Notes under the pieces: generated by a model
The model's input: the letters and a program-made list of their open reading frames with translations, nothing else
What the model was told of the DNA's origin: nothing
The model's database searches: none
In this document: positions 1-13,300 of the stretch, in pieces
Layout of the letters: the number at the start of each line of letters is the position of its first letter
Position numbering within the stretch: the first letter of the stretch is position 1
From: Acanthococcus lagerstroemiae
Taxonomy: Eukaryota > Arthropoda > Insecta > Hemiptera > Eriococcidae
NCBI GenBank assembly: GCA_031841125.1
Contig: CM063112.1
Span: 58,085,722-58,149,721 of the forward strand
Direction of reading: 5' to 3'
Length of the DNA stretch: 64,000 nt
Translations under genes and position numbers: made by a program

Positions 1-807
1 CCAATTATTTGTTATGATGCAACAGAATGCTTGTGGACACTGACTACTAATATGATTTTCAGTTGTTACTTGTATCATTACCCTCACAGCTCTAACAAAA
101 GAAGCAAAAATAAATGGATATCCATTATGGTTTTGTTTTGTTATTTAGATTCATGATTAAGTACGACTACTAGTTACATATTATGATGAAGTATCAAATT
201 ATAATTATTGGATATGTTTTTTTGACTAACTGTGATAACTGCTAACAATCACAATTTAGACCAAATGACCGTTATCTACTGGTTATTTCACAGGTAACTG
301 TTACGTAATAACTGTTATTGTGAAAACCTAATGAGTAATAAATTAATATATTATTCGTTCAAGGGCATTGTTCTTATTACAAAATCTGTGATATCTGTTA
401 CGGCTATGTTACATTTACTGCAAATTCAACTATTATTTATGCTATGGGTATTCAAAAATTGACAAAATATGGTCAATGTCTGTTAGATAACTGTTAATAT
501 TGGTTACATAACGGCAAATATTTGTTAAATAACTATTAGTAACCAGTAAATAATACTGATAAATAACAGTTACATACAGGCTGATGACCACAAATCAGGC
601 CAAATAACTGGTTATTTCAACTTTTATTTACAGTTTTATGTTGATCTTCCAGATATCCATCTTAGTTATGTCATCATTATCTCACAAATGCTGGTTCTTT
701 GCAAATATATAACAAGTCACCACGAGGAGATATTTAGATAATCAAGAGGTGATTGTAAGGTAACAATTTTGTACTTTCAGTATATTTGTGATTGCAATAG
801 TGAAACT

Positions 808-978
808 AGAGCTCTCTATTTTCGTGTGAGTACGACTGTCCGCCATTTTGACTCCAATCGCGCCAGTGGATGCCGAATCCGACTGTGCGGAGCGTACCGT
901 GTAGTCAATTCGGCATCCACGGGTAAGGTTGATTTCAAAATGGCGGACAATTGTACTCACACAAAGTTATAGAGTTCT
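808..978. mobile_element. 171-bp foldback MITE with 9-bp target duplication
   Basis: Left end AGAGCTCTCTATTTTCGTGT and right end (reverse complement) AGAACTCTATAACTTTGTGT start two arms of about 70 bases that both continue into GTGAGTAC, GTCCGCCATTTTGA and GTGGATGCCGAAT. The element is bracketed by the perfect direct repeat AGTGAAACT (799-807 and 979-987). Nine-base duplications and long arms are typical of Mutator-like MITEs, but the superfamily is inferred. It sits in the satellite. Confidence 0.85.
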
Positions 979-1787
979 AGTGAAACTGAAGGTCTATTTT
1001 GAAAGTTTGCAGCGCTCTCCAGAAATCTTGGATTTGCAAATGGTTAAAGTTAAGTTACGAAACTCATAAGGATATCCATATTTACACTGTCTAGCTATGG
1101 TTACAGTTATGTATTCCCATCTCTGGCATGAACTGTTATTATTTGTACAAGATTACAGATGGTTTTGCATTGACTATTTACCTAGAACGGACTGATTGTG
1201 TAATGTTGAATGAAGATGCCAACTGCCGCACCCGAACACCAGGCTGCGCTGCAGTTTTACATTTGAAATACATACTTCATCAGATCACATAATCTCACCC
1301 ATCTTAGATACGCCATCACCAGAAAATTCTAGCACCCAACCCACTCTCATCAGTTTGCTTTAGGTGATAAGTCAATGGGATGCTACCCAGTATTTTTGGG
1401 TATTTGGATGCTATTCAGCAAAACAGAACTACGCGACATTTGTTGATAAAATGAGTTATTAGTATCTTTGGAAATAGTGTAAAAAGTACAATTTCTTAAA
1501 ATTGAGCCCCCGATACAAAAATGTGTACCCACGTTGGAAAGAGCTTACCAGTAAATGCTACATCATAACAAACAACAGATTTTGTTACTTGGTTCTGTTT
1601 TGCTTAACAACGTCCATTTGTTCTTGAAACGTTATGGAAATGATTATCTCATAATTATCACGACTCTAACAAAACCAGAACCAGGATAATCTGATAAACC
1701 AAAATATACTGATACCCATTATCATTTGGTTTTGATTATTCAAGTACCTATGGTTACTGTTACACGCTAAGATGCTACAGTACTATT

Positions 1788-1866
1788 TGAGGAATTATCT
1801 GTCAAAAGGGCCCCTGACGAATAGGAATCCCATTTGTCAGAGGCCCTTTTGACAGATGACTCCTCA
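1788..1866. repeat. 79-bp hairpin, 33-base arms
   Basis: Arms 1788-1820 and 1834-1866 pair almost fully (TGAGGA, then ATCTGTCAAAAGGGCC, then CTGAC). The loop is 13 bases. It lies inside one satellite unit and roughly accounts for the extra length of that unit, so it looks like a small foldback insertion. Confidence 0.75.
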
Positions 1867-2740
1867 TTTGCATAATAATTATATTCCTACGGACTGGTTA
1901 TATGGTGTGGGTATCCAAGAATCAGCTTTGATTACAAGTAAAATAATCACATAGCAGGCCAAGCAACTGTTTCACAGGTGATTGTATGGGTTTAACCATT
2001 AATCACCATATTTTACATTGTTTGGAAAACTATAATGTATCAACTACGGTTATTCATTCAAGATTACAAGTTATTAATTGAATATTGGTTGGAAAGGACA
2101 TGGTTATAGCATTATCAAAGCTCGAACAAAACCAGAGCTGTGATAACCAAAAATAAATGAATAACCATTATTACTTAGTTTGGTTATTGTACATTAAGGG
2201 TGGATACTATAATTGATATTAGTGATGATGAAAAGGTATTCATGAAGCAAGAACCAACTGTAACATTGAATAACTACATATTAGGCCAAAAAGCCATTAT
2301 TTACTGCTTTAGTTCATTGGTTTAATCATTATTCACCAGATTTATAGCGACCTGTTATAGATTGATTAGTTATTTGAAAAATACAACACATTTCTGATAA
2401 TGGTTATATTGCAAAATATTTCTGGATATTAGTTATCAATCTGTTGCTATTTCAAATATGATAACATCATCACAATTCTGATAAAAACCATTATGGTGAT
2501 AACCAAAAATAAGTCCTAGATAATCATTTCTGTTCAGTTTTAGTTACTCAGGGTTGACGATTATGGCTACATAATAGTTATTGCATTTATAGTGTCATTA
2601 GTAATGTTATCCATAATCAGGAACCAATCACAATAACGGGTAATAATCACAAAGTAAATCAAGGAACCGTTATTTACCGGGCACTTTATGAGCGTAACCA
2701 TTATTTTATGTCAACTCTACGAACAACTGTCATACATGAA

Positions 2741-3125
2741 AGTCTTCGACTGTTATGTTACACGAACTGAGTCATGAAGAGAGGGAGAAAAGGGTTTACT
2801 TCATGTGAATTCATTACGTCCACACACATGAATTCTTGATTCTTATTTATTCATATTATTATGGAATTTCCAACGAAATCTTCCACTGGACAGTAATTTA
2901 GAGATTTTTTCCTGACCTTTCAGTGAAGACTTGAAATTTCCAGATGTTTTCCTGACATTCTGACCTACTTTCATAAATACTGATTCTTTCTGACTTCCTG
3001 ACCTTGTAGATACCCTGATAATTTAGAATATTCGTTACTGAGAAATATGGTCAGATGATGTTATCACAGCAATTGAAATGAGGAGTATTCCTCTTGACTC
3101 ACTCGGTATGCCATCACGGTTATGC
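2741..3125. other. no gene seen
   Basis: AT-rich sequence with repeated TTTCCTGAC words near 2905-3005. The last Met exon, if within the window, should lie between here and 3425 or in the satellite, but I saw no convincing coding segment. Confidence 0.4.
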
Positions 3126-3126
3126 T

Positions 3127-3372
3127 GGGTTTACACTCGAGTCGGCGAGTTCAGGCCAACATGTTTTGTCGGATGCGGTTTTGACCACACAACACAGCTA
3201 CACAATGTCGGCGAAAACCTCCTCAAACCGGCGCTGGTCGATTCGGGGAAAAGTTGTCCGCAACATGTCTGTGATAGGTCTGCGACAAAGTTGGAAGGGA
3301 ATGTAAATCCGTAGTCATCGCCGACATTTAAAAGTTTGTTCGCGGCGTGTCGCCGACTCGAATGTAATTCCA
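3127..3372. mobile_element. MITE with GTTTACAYTCGAGTCGGCGA ends
   Basis: Left end TTACACTCGAGTCGGCGA (3131-3148) pairs with right end TCGCCGACTCGAATGTAA (3350-3367), one mismatch. The interior is GC-rich with TCGGCGAAAACC and CATCGCCGAC words. It lies about 50 bases downstream of the donor of the Met C-terminal exon, inside that intron. No clear target duplication was found. Confidence 0.65.
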
Positions 3373-3425
3373 ACATCACAGATAAATTTTTTTTTGCATC
3401 CTAGCAGAACTGCATAAATACTCAC

Positions 3426-4371
3426 CGATATCATCAAACTGAATCGTTCGATCGCTCTGTTCCATGGTAGGCAAATGCGTGAAGTCATCGATCGGTGACG
3501 ATAAATGATGGCTGTAAGGTTGCTGCTCCAAAGGCGATAACCGCGAGTCGGCACTCAGGGCTTGAAAGGGCAGCTGCTGGTCGGTGGTCGTCGCGTCCGC
3601 GGGCGAGACGACTGACTTTTTACTAGGAACTGTCGAGAAAGACGCCTCCTCGAAATCGTAATGTCTTTTAACCGTGGCCCGTCGCACGACAACGCCCACG
3701 CGTTTGTCGCCGACCGGCGGGGGAACGCTGTCCACGCGTCGCACGACGCCCGCTCGCTCCGAACACTGTTGCTTCACGAACGTGTGCAGCGGATCGAACT
3801 CGTTCGCGTCGGGCATTTCTTGCTTGACGATGGTGAGCTTCGACTCGTCGAAAAAGTCGTCCAACTTCTGGCTGTCGGTGTCGCGTCCCCCGTACTCGGA
3901 CGACGAGTCCCGATCGCTTTCGTTGCTACTCGTCGTGGTGCTGACGCCGTTCTCGACGCCATTGTAAATGGTGACCGGCAGTCGGGACGCCAGCGATGGA
4001 GCGATCCGCAGCACCGACGGCCGGTTCTGAGCGGTGCGTGAAGACACGACCGGCGGTGACGTCGGCGTCAGCGAGGTCGGCGTCGACGGCTGCGATCCCG
4101 AACCGGCGCTCTTGAGCGGCTGCGGCGACATCGAATTCGGTTTAGGCGATTTTTCCTGCACGACCGTGATTATATTCGTGTAGCTAGCCGATGACACCGG
4201 AGGCAACGCTTTCGACATGAGCTTCGCTTTCACAAATTGCACATCCCGCGATTTCAACGGGTCTTCGTGCAGGGTGGTGGTCGTGGGAAGATTCGTGATC
4301 ATCGCTCTAATGGCTCTTTTCAGCTTGTCGGGATCAGCGGTGCCGGCGAAGTGAGTTGTCTCGCACTCGTC
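3426..4371 (-). CDS. Met: Met exon: C-terminal tail (incomplete)
   Basis: A 946-base GC-rich exon, acceptor TTGCAG, donor G|GTGAGT at 3425. Its 315 residues are mostly disordered, with Ser/Pro/Thr-rich blocks (STPTSLTPTSPPVVSS), acidic stretches and a histidine-tyrosine-rich end (SPLEQQPYSHHLSSPIDDF). IVKQEMPD contains a psi-K-x-E sumoylation-type motif. Tails like this act in transactivation in the family; no catalytic residue is expected. A good donor after FDDIG means at least one more exon lies nearer the left edge or beyond it; I could not identify it in 1-3425. Confidence 0.88.
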
Positions 4372-7300
4372 CTGCAACGCAAGGTTAAAGATGAATTAGA
4401 ACTCGTCGCATGATGTATGTTAAGCTAGGCGACCATTCGAGGAGGAGGAGATTCACCGCAGGTTAGTTCGATGTACTTACGTGGCTGAGTTGATTCTCGG
4501 CAATTGCCAGTATCCCCGGCTCGGTCTTGCTCTCGACGACGGCTGAAAACCTCTTCTGCATCTGGCGTATCTCGTTTTCCCCTTCCTCGTTTGCGACCAA
4601 CGTATTTACGCAGATGAACGAAGCGAACGACTCGGTGTTGGCGCTTAGCTCAAGGTAGCCGTGCGTTTTCAGGTAAATGAACTCGCCCGTTTTTGACCTC
4701 AGTCTGTAACAGCTGCTGCCGTAACTCTCGCCACAATAAAACACTGCAACACGCGATAAGCAGAACAATCAGAAAAGCGGATTAAACTAATGGTTGCCTC
4801 GAGCTGCGACGATCATAAGTTAGAATGAAATATTCAGGTGTTTCCGTGATCGTCGATGACATTTTCCGGAATATGTTCGCATTACTGATACTGTGAATGA
4901 TCTACAGTACCAATTACGAATCTACAACCGAATCAGAACCATCTACTAGAGCAAGTCAAAATGGCCGTTATGATTGATCTCGATCGTCACATTTCGGGAA
5001 GTTTTACAAATCAAAAAGCAGGCTTACTCTGTCTTAAAGCTATCATCACCCAACCAACATCATCTTTGTGCATGAAGTTGAAGGCCTGCAGGCCGGATAC
5101 TTCTTCGGGTAAATAACCCGACACAACGGAGATCCTAGAATAATGAAAATTTTCCAATAAGATCCTCATCAGACGAGCTACCTTATCAACGATGCAAATA
5201 TAAAGAGGCGTACGCCTTACCTATGGTCGCTGTACATAATAAGCCCATCGAGAGAATGGCGAGTAATGTATTCATCTTGAGTGGCTTCCATCAACGAGAC
5301 TTCGGTTACTCTTCGTTCGCGGAACGATCTTATGACTGCCACTAGTAAAATCTCGTTGCTGTTGGTCGTCGCCATTTCGACTGTACAATCAAAATAAAAA
5401 CAAGAATATTGAAATTCGGCAGACAACCATGGAGTATCCGGGGTAGGTACCTGAGTCCTACAGAGATCAGAAATCAGCTTCATTCAGTTGAATTTTGTAC
5501 GACAGAAACTACTCTAAGGAAGTGGATTCTTGGCCATATCAGATTACATTGCATTACAAAACAGTTGAATGGAACAGCAGGGGGCGATTCGGAATGTACA
5601 AATCAAGTAAATTCCTCTCCCCCAAATATTTGGCTCATTTCCACGATCTCAACCAGCTCAGGCCGGTAATTCACTAAGCGGATGAACACAAAAATATGAG
5701 GCTATCAACGATAAATGTAGACGGTTCATCTATTGATGTCAGATGTAAAATAATGTATGACCAGAAAGTATAATTCAATTTTTCCGAGGGGAAGAGGAGC
5801 CCGAGTGAAAAATTATGAAGAGTTACTAACGATTTCAGCTGGAAATGTTCTCAATCCAACTTCGACTAGAAAGCCACTACACACATTGTTTTTAGTCACT
5901 CTGTCCCACTGTTTGTTTGTATGTCTGACTGATTCATCATTTCGGCTTTCTCCGGATAGGTTTGGAGAAAATAAGACTAGATTTTCTCTACATAGAGAGA
6001 TTGACAGATGACAGCCGGCCAAATGACTCGCAAGCTGACTATCTCAGATCTTGACAGATAGCTTGCTGTCAAATAGACACACACCAATTGGCTATCGCTT
6101 ATCCAACTGTTAACGGTTTATTTTTCTGACCGTCGCCGTGTTTATTCATCAGTCTCGAAAAACAAAGCCTTCCACGCGACTACAAAGAGGGAGACAAGAT
6201 TCTTGAAAGATTTCAAAAATTGTCTGCCAAAATACAAAAAAGTAAGAAATTAAAGAAAATTGGAAAGAAGGAGTGCGAATTTCATGAAATATATTACGGG
6301 TGTCATTTTTCAACTTTTGCAAGTCGGTAAACTCAGTGTGAATTCAGGTTTGACTATCATATGCTATCGAAGGAGAGGAAGCAAGTTAGGATCCTTCTCG
6401 GGGATTTTCGAAAAAGGCCTTGGGCACCCAGAACCCTCGGAGACCGCGCGCTACTCCACTATAGTCAACGTCAGTGTCGTACCTTTATGTTTACGCGATT
6501 TTTTCTGAGCTTGTGAGGCGAGTTTCTTCGGAACTCGCAGATGGCCGAGCACGTGCACTAGTTCGTACTGCGGCTGGTCGGAGCGCGCCAAGCAGCGGTG
6601 CCGCAGACGCAGGTAAAATGAGCGCCGCTGCCGCTCGTGGTCCGACGACGACGACGAGGCGTCACCGTTCGTCAGTTGCGAGGTGCCCGACGTCGACGTC
6701 TTGGTCGGCGTAACGTTAGAACGACCACGACTAGAACACGACCGCGTTGAGCACGATGAATTGACTGTTGACTCGGAGCTTGTCACTCCCGAATCTTCGC
6801 ATTCGAATTCGCATTCTGCAAGAAAATACGAACACAAAACAGGTTTTAGCGAAATGGATATCAGGATGAATGCAACAAGACAGACGCGAGAGTTCAGGGG
6901 GGGGGGGCAACAGAGAACTGTAGTTTCTTCTGTTCTGTTGGTAGAGAGACTGAAATGTGTGTCTTTTTCAACTTGTTGGCCAAACATGGGGCCAAGTACC
7001 GCAACTTGAGCCTCTACCCCACCAAATCTAACTACTATAATGGGATGAAGTGAATAACATTTGGCCCTAGTAAAGGCATCGGTTTCACTACATCGCCGCA
7101 AAAGCAGCCACTCGAAAGATTGTAACGCGAGGCTAGCAATTACTCGAGATAGTATAACTTGTATTTATCTAGCAAAATTTCCCCGGTTCATGACGTTTAA
7201 AACTGGTTAGGATCCAACAAATTTCACGGATCACAAATTATGGAGACCAGAGTAATACATCATGTATTAGAAGACTGCACAAAAATACTACCTAATTTAG

Positions 7301-10300
7301 TAGGTTTTCAGCAGTTAACAGTAGCGATATAATAACTCACTATTGCTCAGTAATCGTGATAATTACTGAATGCTAGTCATGAATTACAAACTTTTGGTGA
7401 TAACTTCAGTACTCCGAAAAACATTATAGTAACACTTCAATAGTTCTCTGCTTCTCACTGGTAGTAATGTGTTACAGTCTCTAGGGAACTACTAGCTTTC
7501 AGTATAGGAAAATTAGTAGTCAACTACAGAACTTCAGCAGCATTTAAATAGTTCATCACAGCCAGTTACTAAAGAAGTACTGCTTGTTAACAGTGAACTA
7601 CTGTTTGTTGTAGTGAGCAACTACTAGTGAATCACTATACAGTAGTGAGCAGTAGAAAACTACGAGAGTGTACTACCAGCTAATGATTTTCAAGTTAGTA
7701 AGGTCACACGATCACAAAAATCAAAATCTATAACCCACTAGTTGAAACAATCAGTAAGTAGTATGACTACTCGCAACTACTAAACAGTATTTTACAGAAT
7801 CACTAGAAACGACTGTACAATATTCCAAGTTGTTGCTATTGGAAACTATCAGTCAATAGTATTGAATATTAATTTCATCAAATATAGTAGCAGCAAGAAC
7901 TATTACTTACTGCCAGTAGTTTTCACTAGTAATATTGGTAAATAGTACCCACAGTAGTCGCTTTCAAAAACCATCCTAACAAAAAGAACCTGAGCAAATC
8001 CTACTAAAAACTATACTAACAGTTGACGTGCAGAAGTGTCAAAAATACTACAAACATTACTGATGAGTATTTCAACTTTTTTTTTTTTTTTTAATAGGCT
8101 TCTTTTATGCAAACACCTGCATTAAGAATGCTACTCAGATTACTGTAAACATTACTGAATTCCAATACAGACTGACATAAGTATGTCAGCTATTTACAGA
8201 TGCATGAGCTTCAGACTTTTTCAGCTTCACGTATCGCTTTTAATTTCAACAATCTCTATAAGTTATTTGTTCACCGCAAGAGGATTTTCGCAGAATCCGA
8301 AGATGAAAATTCACAACCCAGTTGATTAAACTACACAACAAACTGAGATTTTTTGGAAACCGCATGAAGGAAAATAGATGATTCTTAATGTATTTTCACG
8401 CTGAATTTAAATATGATATTAAAAATGCTGAGTTAGCTAATCATTTTTTACGTTTGCTGGGAAATTTAATAGTGTATTATGAGAAATTGTTCTATTTTAT
8501 GTGGCGACACTGATGTTGTATTAAACTGATATTACCGATAAGCTTTGTCTTCGACGGTACACTGAATAGAAAACTTCTGTGTTGTTCTCTGTCCCTCTGT
8601 GTTCCGTAAGTATTATTCCAATTCAACAACGAGCGTTGTGATTATCATGAATACTTGGGCATTGAACACATATTCATCAAATTTATTGTCGGAACACATT
8701 TATCTAGTTCACTTACATTTCGTAAAAGAAAGAATAAACTGTAAATACCGGAATGAAAAGGCCTTAATTTTTCACTGAAGAGATCGCCTTCCTCAAAATT
8801 GTTGTTCCATCACTTCATCGTTAATGATAAAATCTTAGAATCAGTTGAAACTGTTTAGATCGTTCCGATATCAAAACGTCAAAACACGTTCACACGCATC
8901 ACTATGTTGGCGAGTTTGTTTTGTGATACATGCAGTGTGGCCACATTAACTAATATTTCTAACACGAGAGGGAAATTACGGGAAATAATTCAGAATGAAT
9001 TTACGAGAAAAGGAGAGCTAATTAAGAAAAACAAAAAGCGGCATTGAATTCAGCATGAAAAATACTTCTAGAATCGGCTACTCTCGTTCTTGCGGTTTTT
9101 TTGCTGTTGGGTAGTGTTATTATACAATCAGTAGTACCTATACCTAACTAGCAAATATACATATATTAAGTATAAGTAGTTCACAATAGTGACAGCTAGA
9201 AACTATTTAAACAGTATTTTCAAAGTTTCAAGTGCCTAGTTATTACTAAAAATTATTGACAGAGTTTTCAGCAGTAATTTCAGTAAGTAGTAACATCAGC
9301 AGCTACAACAGGAGATCACTAATTAGTTAAAAGTAATTTTGATGTTTAACAATAAGCAGTAGCCTCAATAGTTACAACGAGAAACTACTACTTAGAGAAA
9401 TAGTACTCTCAACAGTAGTTACTGCTAGCAACTTCTGGCCATATGTTTTCAGCAGTAATGTTGACAAGTAGTATATAGTATATTTCAGTACTTACACTAC
9501 CAGAAATTACTATAGGTATTCAGTAGTTTTTTTTTTTACAGTGATTGCGACAAGTAGTAGCTTCATTGCTACGAGAAACTTCTGGCTTGTGTTTCAATAT
9601 GTAGTATACCTACTTACTGCTCATCAGTACCTAGTGGTTAGTAGTATCAAAACGACTATGTGTTTCAATCCTAATCAAAGTTTGTCCCTCTTTCGGGAAA
9701 ATTTATGCGACAGTTATAACGTACAAATTCGATGAGATGAGATTCGTCAGATCAGGGATGACTCACCTGAGGTGCAGTCCTCCGGCTGGTCCGGAGTCAA
9801 ACATTTTTTCAGTTCTGTATGATCTTCGGGACAGGTAATGTTGAACAAACTCTGGCCGAATAACTCCAACTGCGAATGAAAAATACAGAAACGTTAATAA
9901 ACGACGCTCGTTTTCGACCAACAAAAGACAAAAAATACACTTCGTTGCGGTTTCAGGTGAGTATGTGTATGCATTCGCTGCTGCAGTAATTCGCGCACGC
10001 GAATCAGCTGTCATAAATCAGAACCAACAACCAAACACGGAACATTGCTCTGGCGTGACCATCGGAAACCACGTTCCAACCGTATCGTTTGCTTGCACAC
10101 ACATTCTTTAGCCATTTTCAAAGACGAATTTACTCGTCACTCGATATTTCAATCATCGCACACACAATACCTACGTATAGAATGCGAACAGAAATAGAAT
10201 GCGGTACAACCGGTAAAAATTTGTTTTTGGCGACGACAGAACACAACAAGAACGTAGAAACAAAAGCTCGTAACAGAATAGTATATGGTTCATTTTTAGC

Positions 10301-13300
10301 TACCAGGTAGGTTTTTGTTACCAACAAAGAACCATCACGCTACTATTCTGTTCTGTTCATAAGAAACAGCATGGCTGAAGCAATATTTTTGTATAGTGCG
10401 AAAACCGCGATCGAAGCGAGCGGAAAAATTTTCAAGGCTTTTCCAGATAACAAATACGTTTTTTGACTGCATGCACTTACAATTTAAATCTCTTCTATTC
10501 TCAAAATTCTGAGAATTAGGACAAAAAAAAGTTTCTCTACGAAGTCCTGTTGATGAGTAGTTCTTGGAAAGGTTACCTATTTTAAGCCTCTCGCTCCTAT
10601 CGTCCCCATTACGCTAGGAGAAAAATTATGATGGAGCGTTCTTATATTGCAACTCTTACACAGATTCATTTTTATTGTCATTTTGTCCGCAGACGCCTTC
10701 ATTTTGGAGAAAAATTGATAGAACTGAAATCTTCGACAATGTTTGTCTTTCGATGAAGAAAATAAGTCATTTTTGGCACAACTCCGCAAGATTCATTACG
10801 AAACTATTTCGAACGCATTTATAAAAGAAAAACGAAAGGGAATCCCAGGAGATGTAGAGTGCTCAAAGGAAAATTCTTGTCTGCAAGCCCATCTTCAAAG
10901 TTCTGGTAACGCTTAGGTTCCTTTTGCTGTTTTAGTTTTGAGCTTCAAAACCAGAGAGATTACACAGTTTCGGAACTTATTCCAAAATCAAGGAGCTCTT
11001 GGGGATTCCACATTTTAGTCCCGATTCTCATCCCCCGGCTCGTACTTGCGCCGAATAACCTCTTCATTTCTGCTTCTCGTCGCAAAGCGAACGCGATCTG
11101 ACCTTTCGTCAGCAGAAGTGAAAGACGCTGCGATGTTAACCCGGAAGTGTACGTAGGTATACATCATGTACTGCAACGACTGTCTGCGTTGATTAACAAG
11201 ATTAGCTCAAGGCTGCCTAATGAGTCCCATCTATTGTAATTATTGAAGTAAACTTCCGAGACAATATACGAATGAGACTACCTCGTCGATGATATGATAT
11301 ATCTGTCTGTTATGGTACGGATGAATTCGAGTTATCCGACCCGCTGAAACGAGTAAACATCAGCGAAGCTGGTTCGAATGTTACCTTCAAAAATATCATC
11401 TGTCTAGGAGCTCGTTACGTCTAAATGGCGAACCTCGATTTGCGTACTCAGCGGCAGTGCGTGCACATATCGAACGGGAGGTCGTGAGCTTTGCACAAAA
11501 ATCGTTCTTCAACACCTCTACATATATACAATACTATAATTCTTCGCAAACGTGTGCACAGAAAACACGCCCCGCGTTTGCCGAATTCGTATCACGCTCG
11601 CCCTTTTCGGCGGCGCGTACATTGTATCGTACGCCGCCTCATTATCTGGCGTTAGAAGTTCGAATTCAATCTGTAAAGTGCATGACGTTCGTCTACGCGA
11701 ACGAACAATTATTATCGCATGCCAACAAAAGCGAAACCTTATGTCAATAAACGGGAACGCAGAAAAACCTCAATTCGTTAAAATTATCGGGGCGTGGGAA
11801 GAGAGGCGAAAATATGACTCAGAACCGAGCGAGTTCGGTTGTCGCCGATATTTTTCCAGCAAACGAATAACGAATACTTCGGGAAGATGGGCGCATGTAG
11901 ACGACGAACAGCTGACTGAAGCTGCTAAGTGCAACTCCGGAAGGCGTCTGAGAGTGTACCAGCTGTTCTGAGTTCGGCCTTGGCGCGGGATTCGGATGTA
12001 TTTTTGGAGTACTGCAGAAGGTCTAGAAAAGGAAGCTGAAAAGAACATACACTAAGGCATTTGACTGGAAAAAACGGAGTTACGGCAGTAGCAGCCGACA
12101 CAACTTTGGAATTCTCGGCAAGTTCTTACACACTAGGTCAATAGCTACAGTCCTCGCCTAAGAAAATATAACTAAATTTCAGCAGTAACTTACACAGTTC
12201 AACAGTTTCTCAGTAGAGAACCAATAGTGAACCACTAATTTTCAGAAGTTGATTCTGTATAGTTAATAGAACCCTTAGTAGTGACTTTAGTAGTCAGTAA
12301 TTAACAGAATATTAATTAGAAGCACTTCAGTAGTTCACTACAGTTTACCAATAGTAAAGCTTTGAATGTCTATAGCAAAATATTAGCTTTTACAGTAAAT
12401 ACAAACAGCAAATCAAATTACTGAAAATACTGCTCAATTTCACTAGTCAACAGCAGCGATCCAATTAAGTTATCAACTACAGAGTATGATAGCTTATCAC
12501 TTCGGTAGTTTACTACTGCTAGTAGTAAAAACACTGAAAGTCTATGATGAACTATACTATCTTTTACAGGTAACCTCAGTAGTCAGCAGCAAAACATTAG
12601 TATGCAGGCATCTACTCAAGTAGACTTAGATAGTTCAATGAGCTACAGGTTGTTAATAGTGAACTACTGCACATTTGCAGTGAGCTACTGCTAGTTAATA
12701 GTAAATTGCTGCCCACTGATAGTGAGCCATTGCTAATAATGATTTAGTTTACACCAGCGAGCAGTAGTGAACTATGGAAGTGTATCAAAGGCTAGTGAAC
12801 TGTCAAGTACCCTAGTTAATGAGGCCAAATAATCACGGTAATATTCAGTAGCTTATACAGCGAATAGTACAACTATTACCAAATGCGAGTCAGTAGTTTA
12901 TGTAGTAACTACTGGAGGTGTGAAAGTTTCAACGTTTTAAGTGATTATAGGTAATTGGAAACAATTGGTCAGTAACTTTCAGAAGTACTTTGGTTAAGCG
13001 TTGCATCAATAGTTAACAATGGTTATTTCAATAACTAGTGATCGCAATACCTGCTAGTAGAAACTATCATTCAGTGATTTTCAATAGTAATAATTTCCAA
13101 CAAGTAGCAGCTTGAGTAGTTACTACAAGGAACCCCAATTTCTAGTAAAAATTAAAAGTAATCCTTCAATGTACTTCAATGATTACTACTTGTCAGTTAA
13201 TGTCCTTTTAAAGTATTTCTTTCTCTTTTTATTTCTTTTATTTATTCAATCTTATTTTTAATTACCAAGATTTTTATAAAACCTATTAGCTAAGTCCCAT

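Larger units (their letters stand above)
1..2740. repeat. degenerate tandem satellite, unit about 340 bp
   Basis: AT-rich sequence built from TAACNGTTATT and TGGTTATTTCACAGGTAAC-like words. A marker resembling GGCCAAANAACTGTTATTTAC recurs near 255, 595, 1951, 2276 and 2650, that is at about 325-375-base steps or multiples of about 340. A second marker, CTCTAACAAAACCAGA-like, recurs near 90, 1670, 2121 and 2470, normally 155-180 bases before the first marker. The interval is about 100 bases longer in the copy that contains the hairpin at 1788-1866. No gene was seen. Confidence 0.6.

Noticed and set aside
742..972. Two overlapping ORFs on opposite strands with similar peptides
   Set aside because: They are the two arms of the foldback MITE translated in both directions.
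3661..4041. Plus-strand ORFs opposite the Met tail exon
   Set aside because: Shadows of the GC-rich minus-strand coding exon.
6451..7101. 216-codon minus-strand ORF taken as a whole gene
   Set aside because: Only 6483-6815 is coding, as a Met exon with good splice sites; the rest is intron read-through.
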